From assembly GCA_031291645.1 (NCBI GenBank), contig JARLIQ010000131.1:1-39294 (forward strand): a stretch of DNA of 39,294 nt, read 5' to 3'. The DNA comes from Caulobacteraceae bacterium. Its GTDB lineage: Bacteria > Pseudomonadota > Alphaproteobacteria > Caulobacterales > Caulobacteraceae. This document shows, piece by piece, positions 8,813-16,217 of this stretch; position 1 is the first letter of the stretch; every line of letters begins with the position of its first letter. A program made the translations under genes and the position numbers. The notes under the pieces were generated by a model. The model saw only the letters and a program-made list of their open reading frames with translations, was not told the DNA's origin and made no database searches.

Positions 8813-8851
8813 GATGACAGCCTTTGGTTGACCCATCGATTGGTCCAACCT

Positions 8852-9667
8852 TTAGACCGGCTTGTCGCCCTTGATGGTGACTCGATAGCCGGAGCGGGTC
8901 ATCGGGAAATAGTCCCAGATCGCCGAGTGCTGGACCGAGCGGTTGTCCCACAGGGCGATCGAATGCGGCCGCCAGCGGAACCGGCACTGGAACTCCGGCC
9001 GCTGCACGTGGCGCACCAGATAGGCCAAGACCGCCTCGTTTTCGTCCTTCGAGACCTCGTTGATGCGGGCGGTGAACTGCTTGTTGACGAAGAGCGCCTT
9101 GCGACCCGACTCCGGATGGGTGCGGACCACCGGATGGACCGAGACCGGGAACTGGCTGCCCGGCGGGGCGATGGCGGCGAACACCCGCGCCCCGTCGTGG
9201 GTCGCGGTCAGCCCGTCGAGGTAGGCCTTCATCCGCTCGCCCAGCGCCTCGTAGGCCAGATGCATGTTGGAGAAGGCGGTGTCGCCCCCGGTCGGCGGCA
9301 CGGTGTGCAGATAGAGCGCCGAGCCCAGCGGCGGCTCGGGATCGCAGGTCATGTCCGAGTGCCAGTCCTCGCCGGCCACGTACTTGGACTCGGCGTCGGC
9401 GTGCATGCGGGTGATCTCGGGATGGCCCTCGACCTGCCAGGCCTTGGTGCTGGGCGCGATGTGGATGTCGCCGAAGCAGCGCGCCAGCGCCTTGTGCCCC
9501 TCGAACGTCAATGGCTGGTCGCGGAAGAAGATCACGTGCCAGTCGATCAGGGCCGCGCGCAGGTCCTCGGCCTGGGCCGCGCTCAGCGGCGCGGTCAGGT
9601 CCACGCCCGAGACCTCCGCGCCCAGGTGCGGGGTGAGCGGGGAAACCTCGAGGGTCTTGTAGGGCAT
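8852..9667 (-). CDS. TauD/TfdA-family Fe(II)/2-oxoglutarate dioxygenase
   Basis: A 271-residue non-haem iron dioxygenase of the TauD (taurine dioxygenase) / TfdA family. The facial triad is visible as H103-x-D105 (EDWHSDMTC) and H247 (DNRSVQHSAIWDY), with the 2-oxoglutarate-binding Arg at about 262 (SGYRVTIKG). These enzymes hydroxylate a C-H bond and often release sulfite, an amine or an alcohol. The real substrate is unknown and taurine should not be assumed. The open frame extends to 9784, but the ATG at 9667 gives the family N terminus. It is divergent from the monooxygenase gene and shares a regulatory motif with it. Confidence 0.88.
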   Translation of the reverse strand: MPYKTLEVSPLTPHLGAEVSGVDLTAPLSAAQAEDLRAALIDWHVIFFRDQPLTFEGHKALARCFGDIHIAPSTKAWQVEGHPEITRMHADAESKYVAGEDWHSDMTCDPEPPLGSALYLHTVPPTGGDTAFSNMHLAYEALGERMKAYLDGLTATHDGARVFAAIAPPGSQFPVSVHPVVRTHPESGRKALFVNKQFTARINEVSKDENEAVLAYLVRHVQRPEFQCRFRWRPHSIALWDNRSVQHSAIWDYFPMTRSGYRVTIKGDKPV

Positions 9668-9721
9668 GGCGGCCTCGTCGGGCGGGAAGGCGGGCCTGGG
9701 AGCATGGCCGCCGCGCGCCGG

Positions 9722-9753
9722 CGATCTTGAGGCCTGACGCCCTTTAAGTTTGC
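9722..9753 (-). promoter_or_regulatory. shared 32-nt operator-like motif, copy before the dioxygenase gene
   Basis: Reading on the minus strand: GCAAACT-TAAA-GGGCGTC-AGGCC-TCAAGATCG. It matches the copy at 11640-11671 at 25 of 32 positions with identical spacing, and ends 54 bases before the dioxygenase start. Probable binding site of the cluster's AraC regulator (inference). Confidence 0.65.
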
Positions 9754-9757
9754 GCCG

Positions 9758-9789
9758 GCCAACATTGCGAGCGCGCACGATCAAGTCCT
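9758..9789 (+). promoter_or_regulatory. shared 32-nt operator-like motif, copy before the monooxygenase gene
   Basis: GCCAACA-TTGC-GAGCGCG-CACGA-TCAAGTCCT aligns without gaps to the copy at 11640-11671 (20 of 32 identical). It lies back to back with the minus-strand copy, only four bases apart, and ends 63 bases before the monooxygenase ATG. Confidence 0.55.
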
Positions 9790-9852
9790 GGGGCGCCGCC
9801 GCGGCCTAGGCTTGGGGCGTCTTCCACCGTCTTCATCGGAACAGGTCCGTCC

Positions 9853-10986
9853 ATGCGCGACACGTCCAGCGAGCCCACGTTCGGCCTGCCCTCCGACCGG
9901 GGCGGCAAGGATCTGGGCCTCTTCCTGCCCATGGCCAACGGCGGCTGGATCATGTCGTTCAACGCCCCGCCGCTGGACGGCTCCTACGCCTACAACCGCC
10001 AGTGCGCGGTGCTGGCGGACGAACTGGGGCTGGACTTCGTCATGGCCATGGCCAAGTGGCGCGGCTACGGCGGTCCGCGCGGGCACTGGGACACCTCGCT
10101 GGATTCGCAGATCATGATCGCGGGCCTGGCCGAGGCGACCTCGCGGGTGAAGGTCTGGGCCACGGTGCACACCTTCCTGCAGAACCCGGCGGTCACCGCC
10201 AAGAAGATGGCCACCCTCGACCAGATCAGCCACGGCCGCGCCGGCCTGAACGTGGTCACCGGCTCCTACAAGGCCGAATTCGACCAGATGGGCGCCTGGC
10301 CCGACCTGGGCCACGACCAGCGCTACGACCTGGCGGCGGAATGGGTGCAGGCGGTCAAGCGGCTGTGGAGCGAGCCTTCGGTGACCATGCACGGCAAGCA
10401 CGTGCGGCTGGAGGACTGCCGCTCGGACCCCAAGCCGGTGTCCGATCCAAGGCCGTTCCTGGTCTGCGCCGGCATGTCGCCCAAGGGGATGGAGTTCACC
10501 CTGGAGCACATGGACGCGATCTTCCTGACCGGCCGCGACAACGACCACCTGGCCGAGGTCAGCCGCGACGCCAAGGCCCGCTCGCGCGCCTTCGGGCGCA
10601 CCATCCGCACCTACACCATGATGACCATCGTGCTTGGCGAAACCGACGCGGCCGCCCAGGCCCAGGCCGAAAGCTTCCGGGAAGGGCTCGACGAGGAGGC
10701 GCTGCGCGGCATGATGCGCGCCTACGGCTTCCTCGACGCCGAGCTGAACCAGGAGAACGCCTTCGTGGCCTCCGCGCGCTCCAGCTTCATGACCCCGCGC
10801 CTGATCGGCTCGCCCGACAGCGTCGCCGAGCAAGCCATCGCCCTGCTCGAGCGGGCCGAGCTGGACGGACTGATGGTCATCTTCCCGGACTATCTGAACG
10901 ACATGAAGGTGTTCGCCGAAGTCGTGGCGCCGAAGATCCGCGCCCATTTCGCCAAGGCTGAACCGGAGATCGCCCATGCCCGCTGA
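9853..10986 (+). CDS. LLM-class flavin-dependent monooxygenase, RutA-like
   Basis: A 377-residue luciferase-like (bacterial LLM, FMNH2-dependent) oxygenase. It resembles the pyrimidine monooxygenase RutA along its length: GLFLPMANGGWIMS at the N terminus, WRGYGGPRGHWD, LDSQIMIAGLAEATSRVKVWATV, and GRAGLNVVTGSYKAEFDQMG. RutA opens the uracil ring between N3 and C4 with flavin peroxide. By analogy this enzyme may cleave a C-N bond in a ring amide, but its substrate is unknown. No flavin reductase (RutF type) is encoded in the window, so FMNH2 must come from elsewhere. It overlaps the following hydrolase gene by 11 bases. Confidence 0.88.
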   Translation: MRDTSSEPTFGLPSDRGGKDLGLFLPMANGGWIMSFNAPPLDGSYAYNRQCAVLADELGLDFVMAMAKWRGYGGPRGHWDTSLDSQIMIAGLAEATSRVKVWATVHTFLQNPAVTAKKMATLDQISHGRAGLNVVTGSYKAEFDQMGAWPDLGHDQRYDLAAEWVQAVKRLWSEPSVTMHGKHVRLEDCRSDPKPVSDPRPFLVCAGMSPKGMEFTLEHMDAIFLTGRDNDHLAEVSRDAKARSRAFGRTIRTYTMMTIVLGETDAAAQAQAESFREGLDEEALRGMMRAYGFLDAELNQENAFVASARSSFMTPRLIGSPDSVAEQAIALLERAELDGLMVIFPDYLNDMKVFAEVVAPKIRAHFAKAEPEIAHAR

Positions 10987-11638
10987 AGCCGCCGCCCTGC
11001 CCCACACGCCCGCCGCCGAGCTGGCGGCGATGATCGAGCCATCGCGCACCGCCCTGGTGGTGATCGACGTGCAGGAGGACTTCGTCAGCCCGAACGGGGC
11101 GATGGCCCGCATCGGCCTGGACCTCTCCGGGGTCGAGCCGGCGCTGGAGCGGATCGAGCGCCTGATCGCGACCGGCCGCGCCGCCGGCGCGACCATCGCC
11201 TTCGCCCGGGTGGTCACCAGCGCCGAGAGCGACAGCCAGGCGCTCCAACTGCTCAACGCCCGCAAGGGCCGCCCGCCGCAGGCCATCGCCATCTGCCGCG
11301 AGGACCAGACCGGCAGCGCCTACTACCGCGTCGCACCCGAGCCGGGCGACATCGAGGCGCCCAAGCGGCTGTTCAACACCTTCCACGGCACCCGCTTCGA
11401 CGAGGACCTGCGCGCGCGCGGCGTCGACACCCTGGTGGTGGTCGGCTTCACCACCGACTGCTGCGTCGAGTCGACCTGCCGCGACGCCTTCCACCGCGAC
11501 TACAGCGTCTTCGTCGTCTCCGACGCCACCGACGCCTACGGGGCCGAGCTCCACGTCGGCGCCTTGCGCGCGCTGCAGAAGAACGTCGCCCTACTGGCCA
11601 AGACCGAGGCCGTGCTGGCCGCCTGGGCGGTGGACTGA
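10976..11638 (+). CDS. isochorismatase-family cysteine hydrolase, RutB-like
   Basis: A 220-residue member of the isochorismatase-like hydrolase superfamily. The Cys-Lys-Asp triad is present: D31 (VVIDVQEDF), K130 (EAPKRLFNTF) and C163 (TTDCCVESTCRDAF). The CVEST block matches the RutB (ureidoacrylate amidohydrolase) type. Relatives split amides, carbamates or ureido groups. Translation is coupled to the upstream monooxygenase (11-base overlap), the same pairing as rutA-rutB, which suggests it hydrolyses the ring-opened product. The substrate is unproven. Confidence 0.88.
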   Translation: MPAEAAALPHTPAAELAAMIEPSRTALVVIDVQEDFVSPNGAMARIGLDLSGVEPALERIERLIATGRAAGATIAFARVVTSAESDSQALQLLNARKGRPPQAIAICREDQTGSAYYRVAPEPGDIEAPKRLFNTFHGTRFDEDLRARGVDTLVVVGFTTDCCVESTCRDAFHRDYSVFVVSDATDAYGAELHVGALRALQKNVALLAKTEAVLAAWAVD

Positions 11639-11639
11639 A

Positions 11640-11671
11640 GCAAACTCTGCGGGCGTCTGGGATCAAGATCG
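11640..11671 (+). promoter_or_regulatory. shared 32-nt operator-like motif, copy before the amidohydrolase gene
   Basis: GCAAACT-CTGC-GGGCGTC-TGGGA-TCAAGATCG is the best-formed copy, placed directly after the hydrolase stop and ending 28 bases before the amidohydrolase start. CAA-containing blocks at 11641 and 11664 are about two helical turns apart, in keeping with an AraC-type direct repeat. Confidence 0.65.
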
Positions 11672-11699
11672 GCGCCGGCGGGCGCCTCAGCCTCGCCGC

Positions 11700-13103
11700 A
11701 TGAACCAGACCCCTACTCCCGCCGACGTCGACGTGCTGGTCGAGCACACCCTGATCGTGACCATGGACAAGGGCCGGCGCATCGTCAGCGACGGGGCGAT
11801 CGCCTGGCGCGACGGCGAGATCGTGGCCGTCGGCAAGACCGACGAGGTCGCGCCGGGCCTGAGGGCCGCCACGGTGATCGACGGGCGGGGCTTCGTGGTC
11901 ACGCCCGGCTTGGTCAACGGCCACATCCACGTCACCGGGGAGCCGGTCACGCGCGGCCACGTGCCGGACGACCTGGGCTGGTACGACAACGTCTTCGGCT
12001 GGCTGATCCCGCTTTACAACGTCCAGACCGAGGCCGAGGAGCGGCTGGCCGCCCAGCTGGCGGCGGCCGAGATGCTGCGCAACGGGGTGACCAGCTTCAT
12101 CGAGGCCGGCACCATCCGCCACCTGGACGCCGTGGTCGACGGGCTGCGCCAGATCGGCATCCGCGGCCGCGTGGCCCAGTGGGCCCAGGATCGCGCCTTC
12201 GCCCCCGACGACGACCAGGCCGCCCTGACGCGCCAGGCGATCAAGGTGCTGCAGGACGAGGTCGAGCGCTATCCGTGCCCGCCGGAAGCCCTGATCGGCG
12301 CCTGGCCGAGCCTCGTCGGGCACATGACCGCCACCGACGACCTCTGGCGCGAGGCCTCGGCCCTGGCGCGCAGCTATGGCGGCGGCGTCACCGCCCACAT
12401 GAGCCCAGCCGAGGCGGACCCGGAGTGGTACCTGGCCAACACCGGCCGGCGGCCGATCGAGCACCTGGCCGAGCTCGGTGTGCTGGGCCCGCACGTGAGC
12501 CTGACCCACATGGTCCACCTGACTCCATCGGAGGTCGACATCCTGGCCGAGACCGGGACCTGCGTGAACCACTGCCCGATGTCGGCGCTGAAGGGCGGCT
12601 ACGGCGCGACCGCCGGCCTGTTCCCCGAGATGGCGGCCAAGGGGGTGAAGCTGCTGCTCGGCACCGACGGGGCGAACAACGGCAACACCGGCGACTTGAT
12701 GCGCGCCATGTTCATCGCCGCGGGGCTGTTCAAGGACGCGCGCCGCGACACCAGCCTGTTCCCCGCCCAGGAGGTGCTGACCATGGCCACCCTGAACGGG
12801 GCCGCGGGCATGGGCCTGTCCTCGCGCATCGGCGCCCTGGCGGTCGGCAAGCGCGCCGACGTGGTGCTGCACGACATCGACCGGCCCGAATGGCGGCCGT
12901 TGATGAACGTGGTCAACCAGCTGGTCTGGTCGGCCGACGGGCGCAGCGTCCACACCGTCTTCGTCGACGGGGTGAAGGTGGTCGAGGCCTATCGTTGCAC
13001 CCTGGTCGACGAGCAGGCGCTCTACGCCGAGGCCGAGGTCGCCGGGCGGGCCATCGCCGAGCGGGCCGGACTGCCCAATCCGGGACCCTGGCCCGTCGTC
13101 TGA
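11700..13103 (+). CDS. amidohydrolase of the TRZ/ATZ (cytosine deaminase-like) type
   Basis: A 467-residue metal-dependent amidohydrolase. Metal-ligand motifs are H75-x-H77 (LVNGHIHVTG), H233 (TAHMSPAEAD), H270 (SLTHMVHLT) and D323 (LLLGTDGANN). HCPMSALKGGYG and the C-terminal GALAVGKRADVVLHD complete the pattern of the TrzA/AtzB/SsnA deaminase-dechlorinase group. Members remove amino or chloro groups from N-heterocycles. In this cluster it could prepare or process the substrate of the RutA-like oxygenase. No signal peptide is seen, so it is probably cytoplasmic. The operator-like motif just upstream suggests its own regulated promoter within the gene set. Confidence 0.88.
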   Translation: MNQTPTPADVDVLVEHTLIVTMDKGRRIVSDGAIAWRDGEIVAVGKTDEVAPGLRAATVIDGRGFVVTPGLVNGHIHVTGEPVTRGHVPDDLGWYDNVFGWLIPLYNVQTEAEERLAAQLAAAEMLRNGVTSFIEAGTIRHLDAVVDGLRQIGIRGRVAQWAQDRAFAPDDDQAALTRQAIKVLQDEVERYPCPPEALIGAWPSLVGHMTATDDLWREASALARSYGGGVTAHMSPAEADPEWYLANTGRRPIEHLAELGVLGPHVSLTHMVHLTPSEVDILAETGTCVNHCPMSALKGGYGATAGLFPEMAAKGVKLLLGTDGANNGNTGDLMRAMFIAAGLFKDARRDTSLFPAQEVLTMATLNGAAGMGLSSRIGALAVGKRADVVLHDIDRPEWRPLMNVVNQLVWSADGRSVHTVFVDGVKVVEAYRCTLVDEQALYAEAEVAGRAIAERAGLPNPGPWPVV

Positions 13104-13116
13104 CGGTCGGTCGAAT

Positions 13117-13148
13117 GCAAACTGGGCAGGTCCGGCGGATCGGCGCCG
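13117..13148 (+). promoter_or_regulatory. shared 32-nt operator-like motif, weaker copy before the AraC regulator
   Basis: GCAAACT-GGGC-AGGTCCG-GCGGA-TCGGCGCCG. The first seven bases are identical to the other copies and 18 of 32 match the copy at 11640. It lies 122 bases before the regulator's ATG and suggests autoregulation. This is the weakest of the four copies. Confidence 0.45.
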
Positions 13149-13270
13149 TATTCGCGGCCTATCCCGCGCCGCGATCGACGGACTCACCGCGGGGCGCCTC
13201 GGCGAACGCCGACGCAGGGTGTAGCGTCGAAGCCGCTGCCCCGCTCCGGGCGCGCCTGGCCGGGGAAAGC

Positions 13271-14236
13271 ATGCAGCGCTCCCATTTCGACGCAGACCAA
13301 TTGCCGCGCGAGCGCCGCTGGAGCGCCTGGCGCGACAGCCTCGACGCCTTCGCGATCGAGGCCCGCGGCGACGACGAACGGCCGGGCGACGGCCGGATAT
13401 CCTCCTGCGTCGCGCCCTCGGGGCTCAGCTTCACCTTGGTCGAATCCGCGGCGCCCCAGTCGTTGGCGGCGGTCGAGGGACGGGCGGGAGACGTCTTCTG
13501 GCTGGCGGTCAACCTGGACGGCGCTTCGGTGCTGGCGCTGGACGGCGGCGACGCCGAGATGGCGCCCGGCGACATCCTCTACGGCAAGCAGGGCGCGCCC
13601 TGCGCCCTAAGCCTGTGCAGCGGCTTTCGCCTGCTGCTGGTCAATATGCCGGCCCAGATGGTCGAGCGGCGCGTGCTGCTGCCGATGCCGGACCGGGCGA
13701 TCCACGTGTCCGGGCGGGCGGGCATGGGACGGATCTTCTCAGGCTTCCTGGCCTCGGTCGCCGCCGCCTTCGACGACCTGGACGAGGCCCTGACCGGCCC
13801 GATCGAGTCGGCCCTGCCGCAGCTCTTGCTGACCAGCCTCGCCGGCGAGGCCCGCGAGGTGGCCCTGGCGGGCGCCGCCGCCGGCCGCGCCAAGCTGCTG
13901 CAGCGCGTGTGGCGCACGATCGAGGAGCGGCTGGACGAGCCGGATCTGTCGATCGCCGACGTGGCCGAGGCCCACGGCCTGTCGGTCCGCTACCTGCAGA
14001 AGCTGTTCGAGGACGTCGACCAGAACTTTTCGCGCTACGTGCGCCGCCGCCGGCTCGAACAGTGCCGCGCGGACCTGGCCAACCCCACCCATCGCCACGT
14101 GTCGATCACCACCACCGCCTTCCGCTGGGGCTTCAACGACTCGGCCACCTTCAGCCGCGCCTTCCGCGACGAGTTCGGGCTTTCGCCGCGGGAATACCGC
14201 CGCGGCCACGCCGGTTCGCCCATCCGCGTCGATTAG
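13271..14236 (+). CDS. AraC-family transcriptional regulator
   Basis: A 321-residue regulator with an N-terminal cupin-like sensing domain (residues about 1-200, AraC_binding_2-like: SCVAPSGLSFTLVES, AGDVFWLAVNLDG) and a C-terminal double helix-turn-helix (about 215-315: LSIADVAEAHGLSVRYLQKLFED, then SITTTAFRWGFNDSATFSRAFRDEFGLSPREYR). It is last in the catabolic set and probably activates it in response to the substrate or an intermediate. The ATG at 13271 follows the ribosome-binding site GGGGAAAG. The same frame stays open far upstream, but there it only shadows the amidohydrolase gene. Confidence 0.9.
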   Translation: MQRSHFDADQLPRERRWSAWRDSLDAFAIEARGDDERPGDGRISSCVAPSGLSFTLVESAAPQSLAAVEGRAGDVFWLAVNLDGASVLALDGGDAEMAPGDILYGKQGAPCALSLCSGFRLLLVNMPAQMVERRVLLPMPDRAIHVSGRAGMGRIFSGFLASVAAAFDDLDEALTGPIESALPQLLLTSLAGEAREVALAGAAAGRAKLLQRVWRTIEERLDEPDLSIADVAEAHGLSVRYLQKLFEDVDQNFSRYVRRRRLEQCRADLANPTHRHVSITTTAFRWGFNDSATFSRAFRDEFGLSPREYRRGHAGSPIRVD

Positions 14237-14331
14237 GCGCGACGCAACGGGCGGACGCCCTCTATCATTCAGGTCGTGTTCAGCCGCCGCGCGGGAGCCT
14301 TTCCGGCCCTTCCCGTCTTTGAAAGCGCCCC

Positions 14332-15402
14332 ATGTTCGACGATCCGACGTCCGCCCAGCCGCGTCTGGTGTCCCTGGCCACGGCCGTGCCCCCGATCGTG
14401 ATGGCCCAGGCCGAGGTGACGAAGCGGGCCGGCGAGCATTTCGCCAGGACCCCGGCCGCCTACGAATGGCTGGCGCCGATCTACCGCAACGCCGAGATCG
14501 ACACGCGCCATTCCTGCGTGCCGACCGACTGGTACCTGAAGGACCACAGCTTCGCCGAGCGCAACGACCTGTTCCTGAAGCACGCGGTCGACCTCCTGGC
14601 CGAGGCGGCGGCCAAGGCGCTGGACCAGGCGGGCCTCGACGCCGACCAGATCGACACGATCGTCGTGGTCTCCACCACCGGCATCGCCACCCCGGCGCTG
14701 GACGCCCGGCTCATGGGCCGCCTGCCGTTCCGCCGCAACGTCGAGCGCCTGCCGGTGTTCGGCCTGGGCTGCGCCGGCGGGGTGCTGGGCCTGGCCAGGG
14801 CCGCGGCCATGGCCGCCGCGCGGCCGGCCTCGCGCGTGCTGTTCCTGGTGGTCGAGCTGTGCGGCCTGACCTTCCGCAACCAGGACCGGTCCAAGAGCAA
14901 CCTCGTCGCCACCGCCCTGTTCGGCGACGGCGCGGCCGCCGCGGTGGTCAGCTGCCGGCCCGAATACGCCCACAGCCCGCAGCTCGGCCCCTGGGGCGAG
15001 CACACCTGGCCGGACAGCCTGGACGTGATGGGCTGGGAGGTGGCCGACGACGGGCTGAAGGTGGTCTTCTCGCGCGACATCCCCACCCTGGTGCGCGAGG
15101 ACCTGCGCGCGGTCGTCGACGCCTTCCTGGCCGACCACGGCGCCCAGATGGGCGACATCGAGGGTTTCATCTGCCATCCCGGCGGGGCCAAGGTGCTGGA
15201 CGCGCTGGAGGACTGTTTCGAGCTGCAGCGCGGCGACCTGGGCCTCGCCCGCCGGGTGCTGCGCGAGCACGGCAACATGTCGGCCGCCACGGTGCTGTTC
15301 GTGCTGCGCGAGGCGCTGGACGCGGGCCTGGCCGGGCCCCAGCTGATGACCACCCTCGGCCCGGGCTTCACGGCCGGCATGATGGTGGTCCGCGCGGCGT
15401 GA
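14332..15402 (+). CDS. type III polyketide synthase (chalcone/stilbene synthase family)
   Basis: A 356-residue homodimeric ketosynthase that condenses malonyl-CoA onto an acyl-CoA starter without an acyl carrier protein. The catalytic triad is intact: C147 (FGLGCAGG), H282 (ICHPGGAK) and N315 (EHGNMSAAT), with the family motif ALFGDGAAA near 196-203. The coupled methyltransferase-like gene downstream resembles the bpsA-bpsB arrangement, which makes alkylpyrones or alkylresorcinols and their methyl ethers. A phenolic lipid product is therefore likely but not shown. The ATG at 14332 fits the family N terminus. Confidence 0.93.
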   Translation: MFDDPTSAQPRLVSLATAVPPIVMAQAEVTKRAGEHFARTPAAYEWLAPIYRNAEIDTRHSCVPTDWYLKDHSFAERNDLFLKHAVDLLAEAAAKALDQAGLDADQIDTIVVVSTTGIATPALDARLMGRLPFRRNVERLPVFGLGCAGGVLGLARAAAMAAARPASRVLFLVVELCGLTFRNQDRSKSNLVATALFGDGAAAAVVSCRPEYAHSPQLGPWGEHTWPDSLDVMGWEVADDGLKVVFSRDIPTLVREDLRAVVDAFLADHGAQMGDIEGFICHPGGAKVLDALEDCFELQRGDLGLARRVLREHGNMSAATVLFVLREALDAGLAGPQLMTTLGPGFTAGMMVVRAA

Positions 15403-15914
15403 GCTTCTCGCCGCCGCCGCTGGTCTGGGTCCTGGCCCTGATCGTCCTCTCGCGGCTGGCCGAACTCGCCGTCAGCGCCCGCAACACCCGCCGACTGAGG
15501 GCGGAGGGCTGGCGAGAGGCCGGGGCGCGCCACTATCCGCTGTTCGTCCTGCTGCACGGCTCGCTGCTGGCGGCGCTCGCCCTGACCACCCCGCTGCATC
15601 GCCAGCCGTCCTGGTTCCTGGTCGGCGTCCTGGTCGGGCTGCAGGTCCTGCGGGTCTGGACCATCGCCAGCCTGGGCCCGCAGTGGACCACCCGGGTCTT
15701 CACCCGCGACGGCGAGCCCCTGGTGCGCCGCGGCCCCTACCGCTTCGCCCCCCATCCGGCCTATATGATCGCCACCGTCGAGATCGCGGTCCTGCCGCTG
15801 GCGTTCGGGAACTGGCCCGTCGCCCTGGTCTGGGCGGCGCTGAACGCCCTGCTGCTGCGCCACCGCATCCGCGTCGAGACCGCGGCCCTGGCCGGCCGCC
15901 GAACGACCGGATGA
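15399..15914 (+). CDS. isoprenylcysteine methyltransferase-like membrane protein (BpsB/YpbQ type)
   Basis: A 171-residue integral membrane protein of the ICMT/PEMT family with four to five hydrophobic segments. The SAM-binding signature RRGPYRFAPHPAYM is near residues 108-121, followed by hydrophobic LPLAFGNWPVALVW. The GTG start at 15399 overlaps the polyketide synthase stop (GTGA), so the two genes are coupled. By analogy with BpsB it would O-methylate or otherwise tailor the polyketide at the membrane. The upstream extension of the frame is a shadow of the synthase gene. Confidence 0.87.
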   Translation: MSFSPPPLVWVLALIVLSRLAELAVSARNTRRLRAEGWREAGARHYPLFVLLHGSLLAALALTTPLHRQPSWFLVGVLVGLQVLRVWTIASLGPQWTTRVFTRDGEPLVRRGPYRFAPHPAYMIATVEIAVLPLAFGNWPVALVWAALNALLLRHRIRVETAALAGRRTTG

Positions 15915-15918
15915 GACC

Positions 15919-16134
15919 GTGGCCAGCCTTCGCAAGCGTTCGATCAACCTGTCCGGCCACGCCACCTCCCTGGCGCTGGAGCCCGAGTTCTGGAAGGTGC
16001 TCGAGGCCATGGCGGCCCAACGCGGCGTCAGCCTCGCCGGCCTGGTCGGCGGCCTGGACGACGCCCGCGGCGAACGGCCCCTGGCCTCGGCCTGCCGGGT
16101 CGCGGCGCTGGCCTGGGCGCAAGGCAGCCGGTAG
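15919..16134 (+). CDS. small ribbon-helix-helix domain protein
   Basis: A 71-residue protein with the ribbon-helix-helix (RHH_4-like) pattern: LRKRSINLSGHATSLALEPEFWKVLEAMAAQRGVSLAGLV, with a basic N-terminal strand and a helix-turn-helix. Such proteins can bind DNA as dimers, but many small alphaproteobacterial members have no known role. The start is GTG at 15919, four bases after the methyltransferase stop, so it may be the third gene of the polyketide operon. Confidence 0.75.
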   Translation: MASLRKRSINLSGHATSLALEPEFWKVLEAMAAQRGVSLAGLVGGLDDARGERPLASACRVAALAWAQGSR

Positions 16135-16217
16135 CGCGGGGATAGATCCCCGCCGCCCCTTAAACCCGGCGCCGCGCGTGCTACATTCGTTCCCCCGACG
16201 ATTCAGAAAACCGCTCC

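Noticed and set aside
12179-13270. Long upstream extension of the AraC regulator frame
   Set aside because: This part is a shifted-frame shadow of the amidohydrolase gene. A good ribosome-binding site and ATG occur at 13271.
14240-14275. Possible fifth copy of the 32-nt motif before the polyketide synthase gene
   Set aside because: Only the first few bases (GCAA) and scattered positions match, so it is no better than chance.
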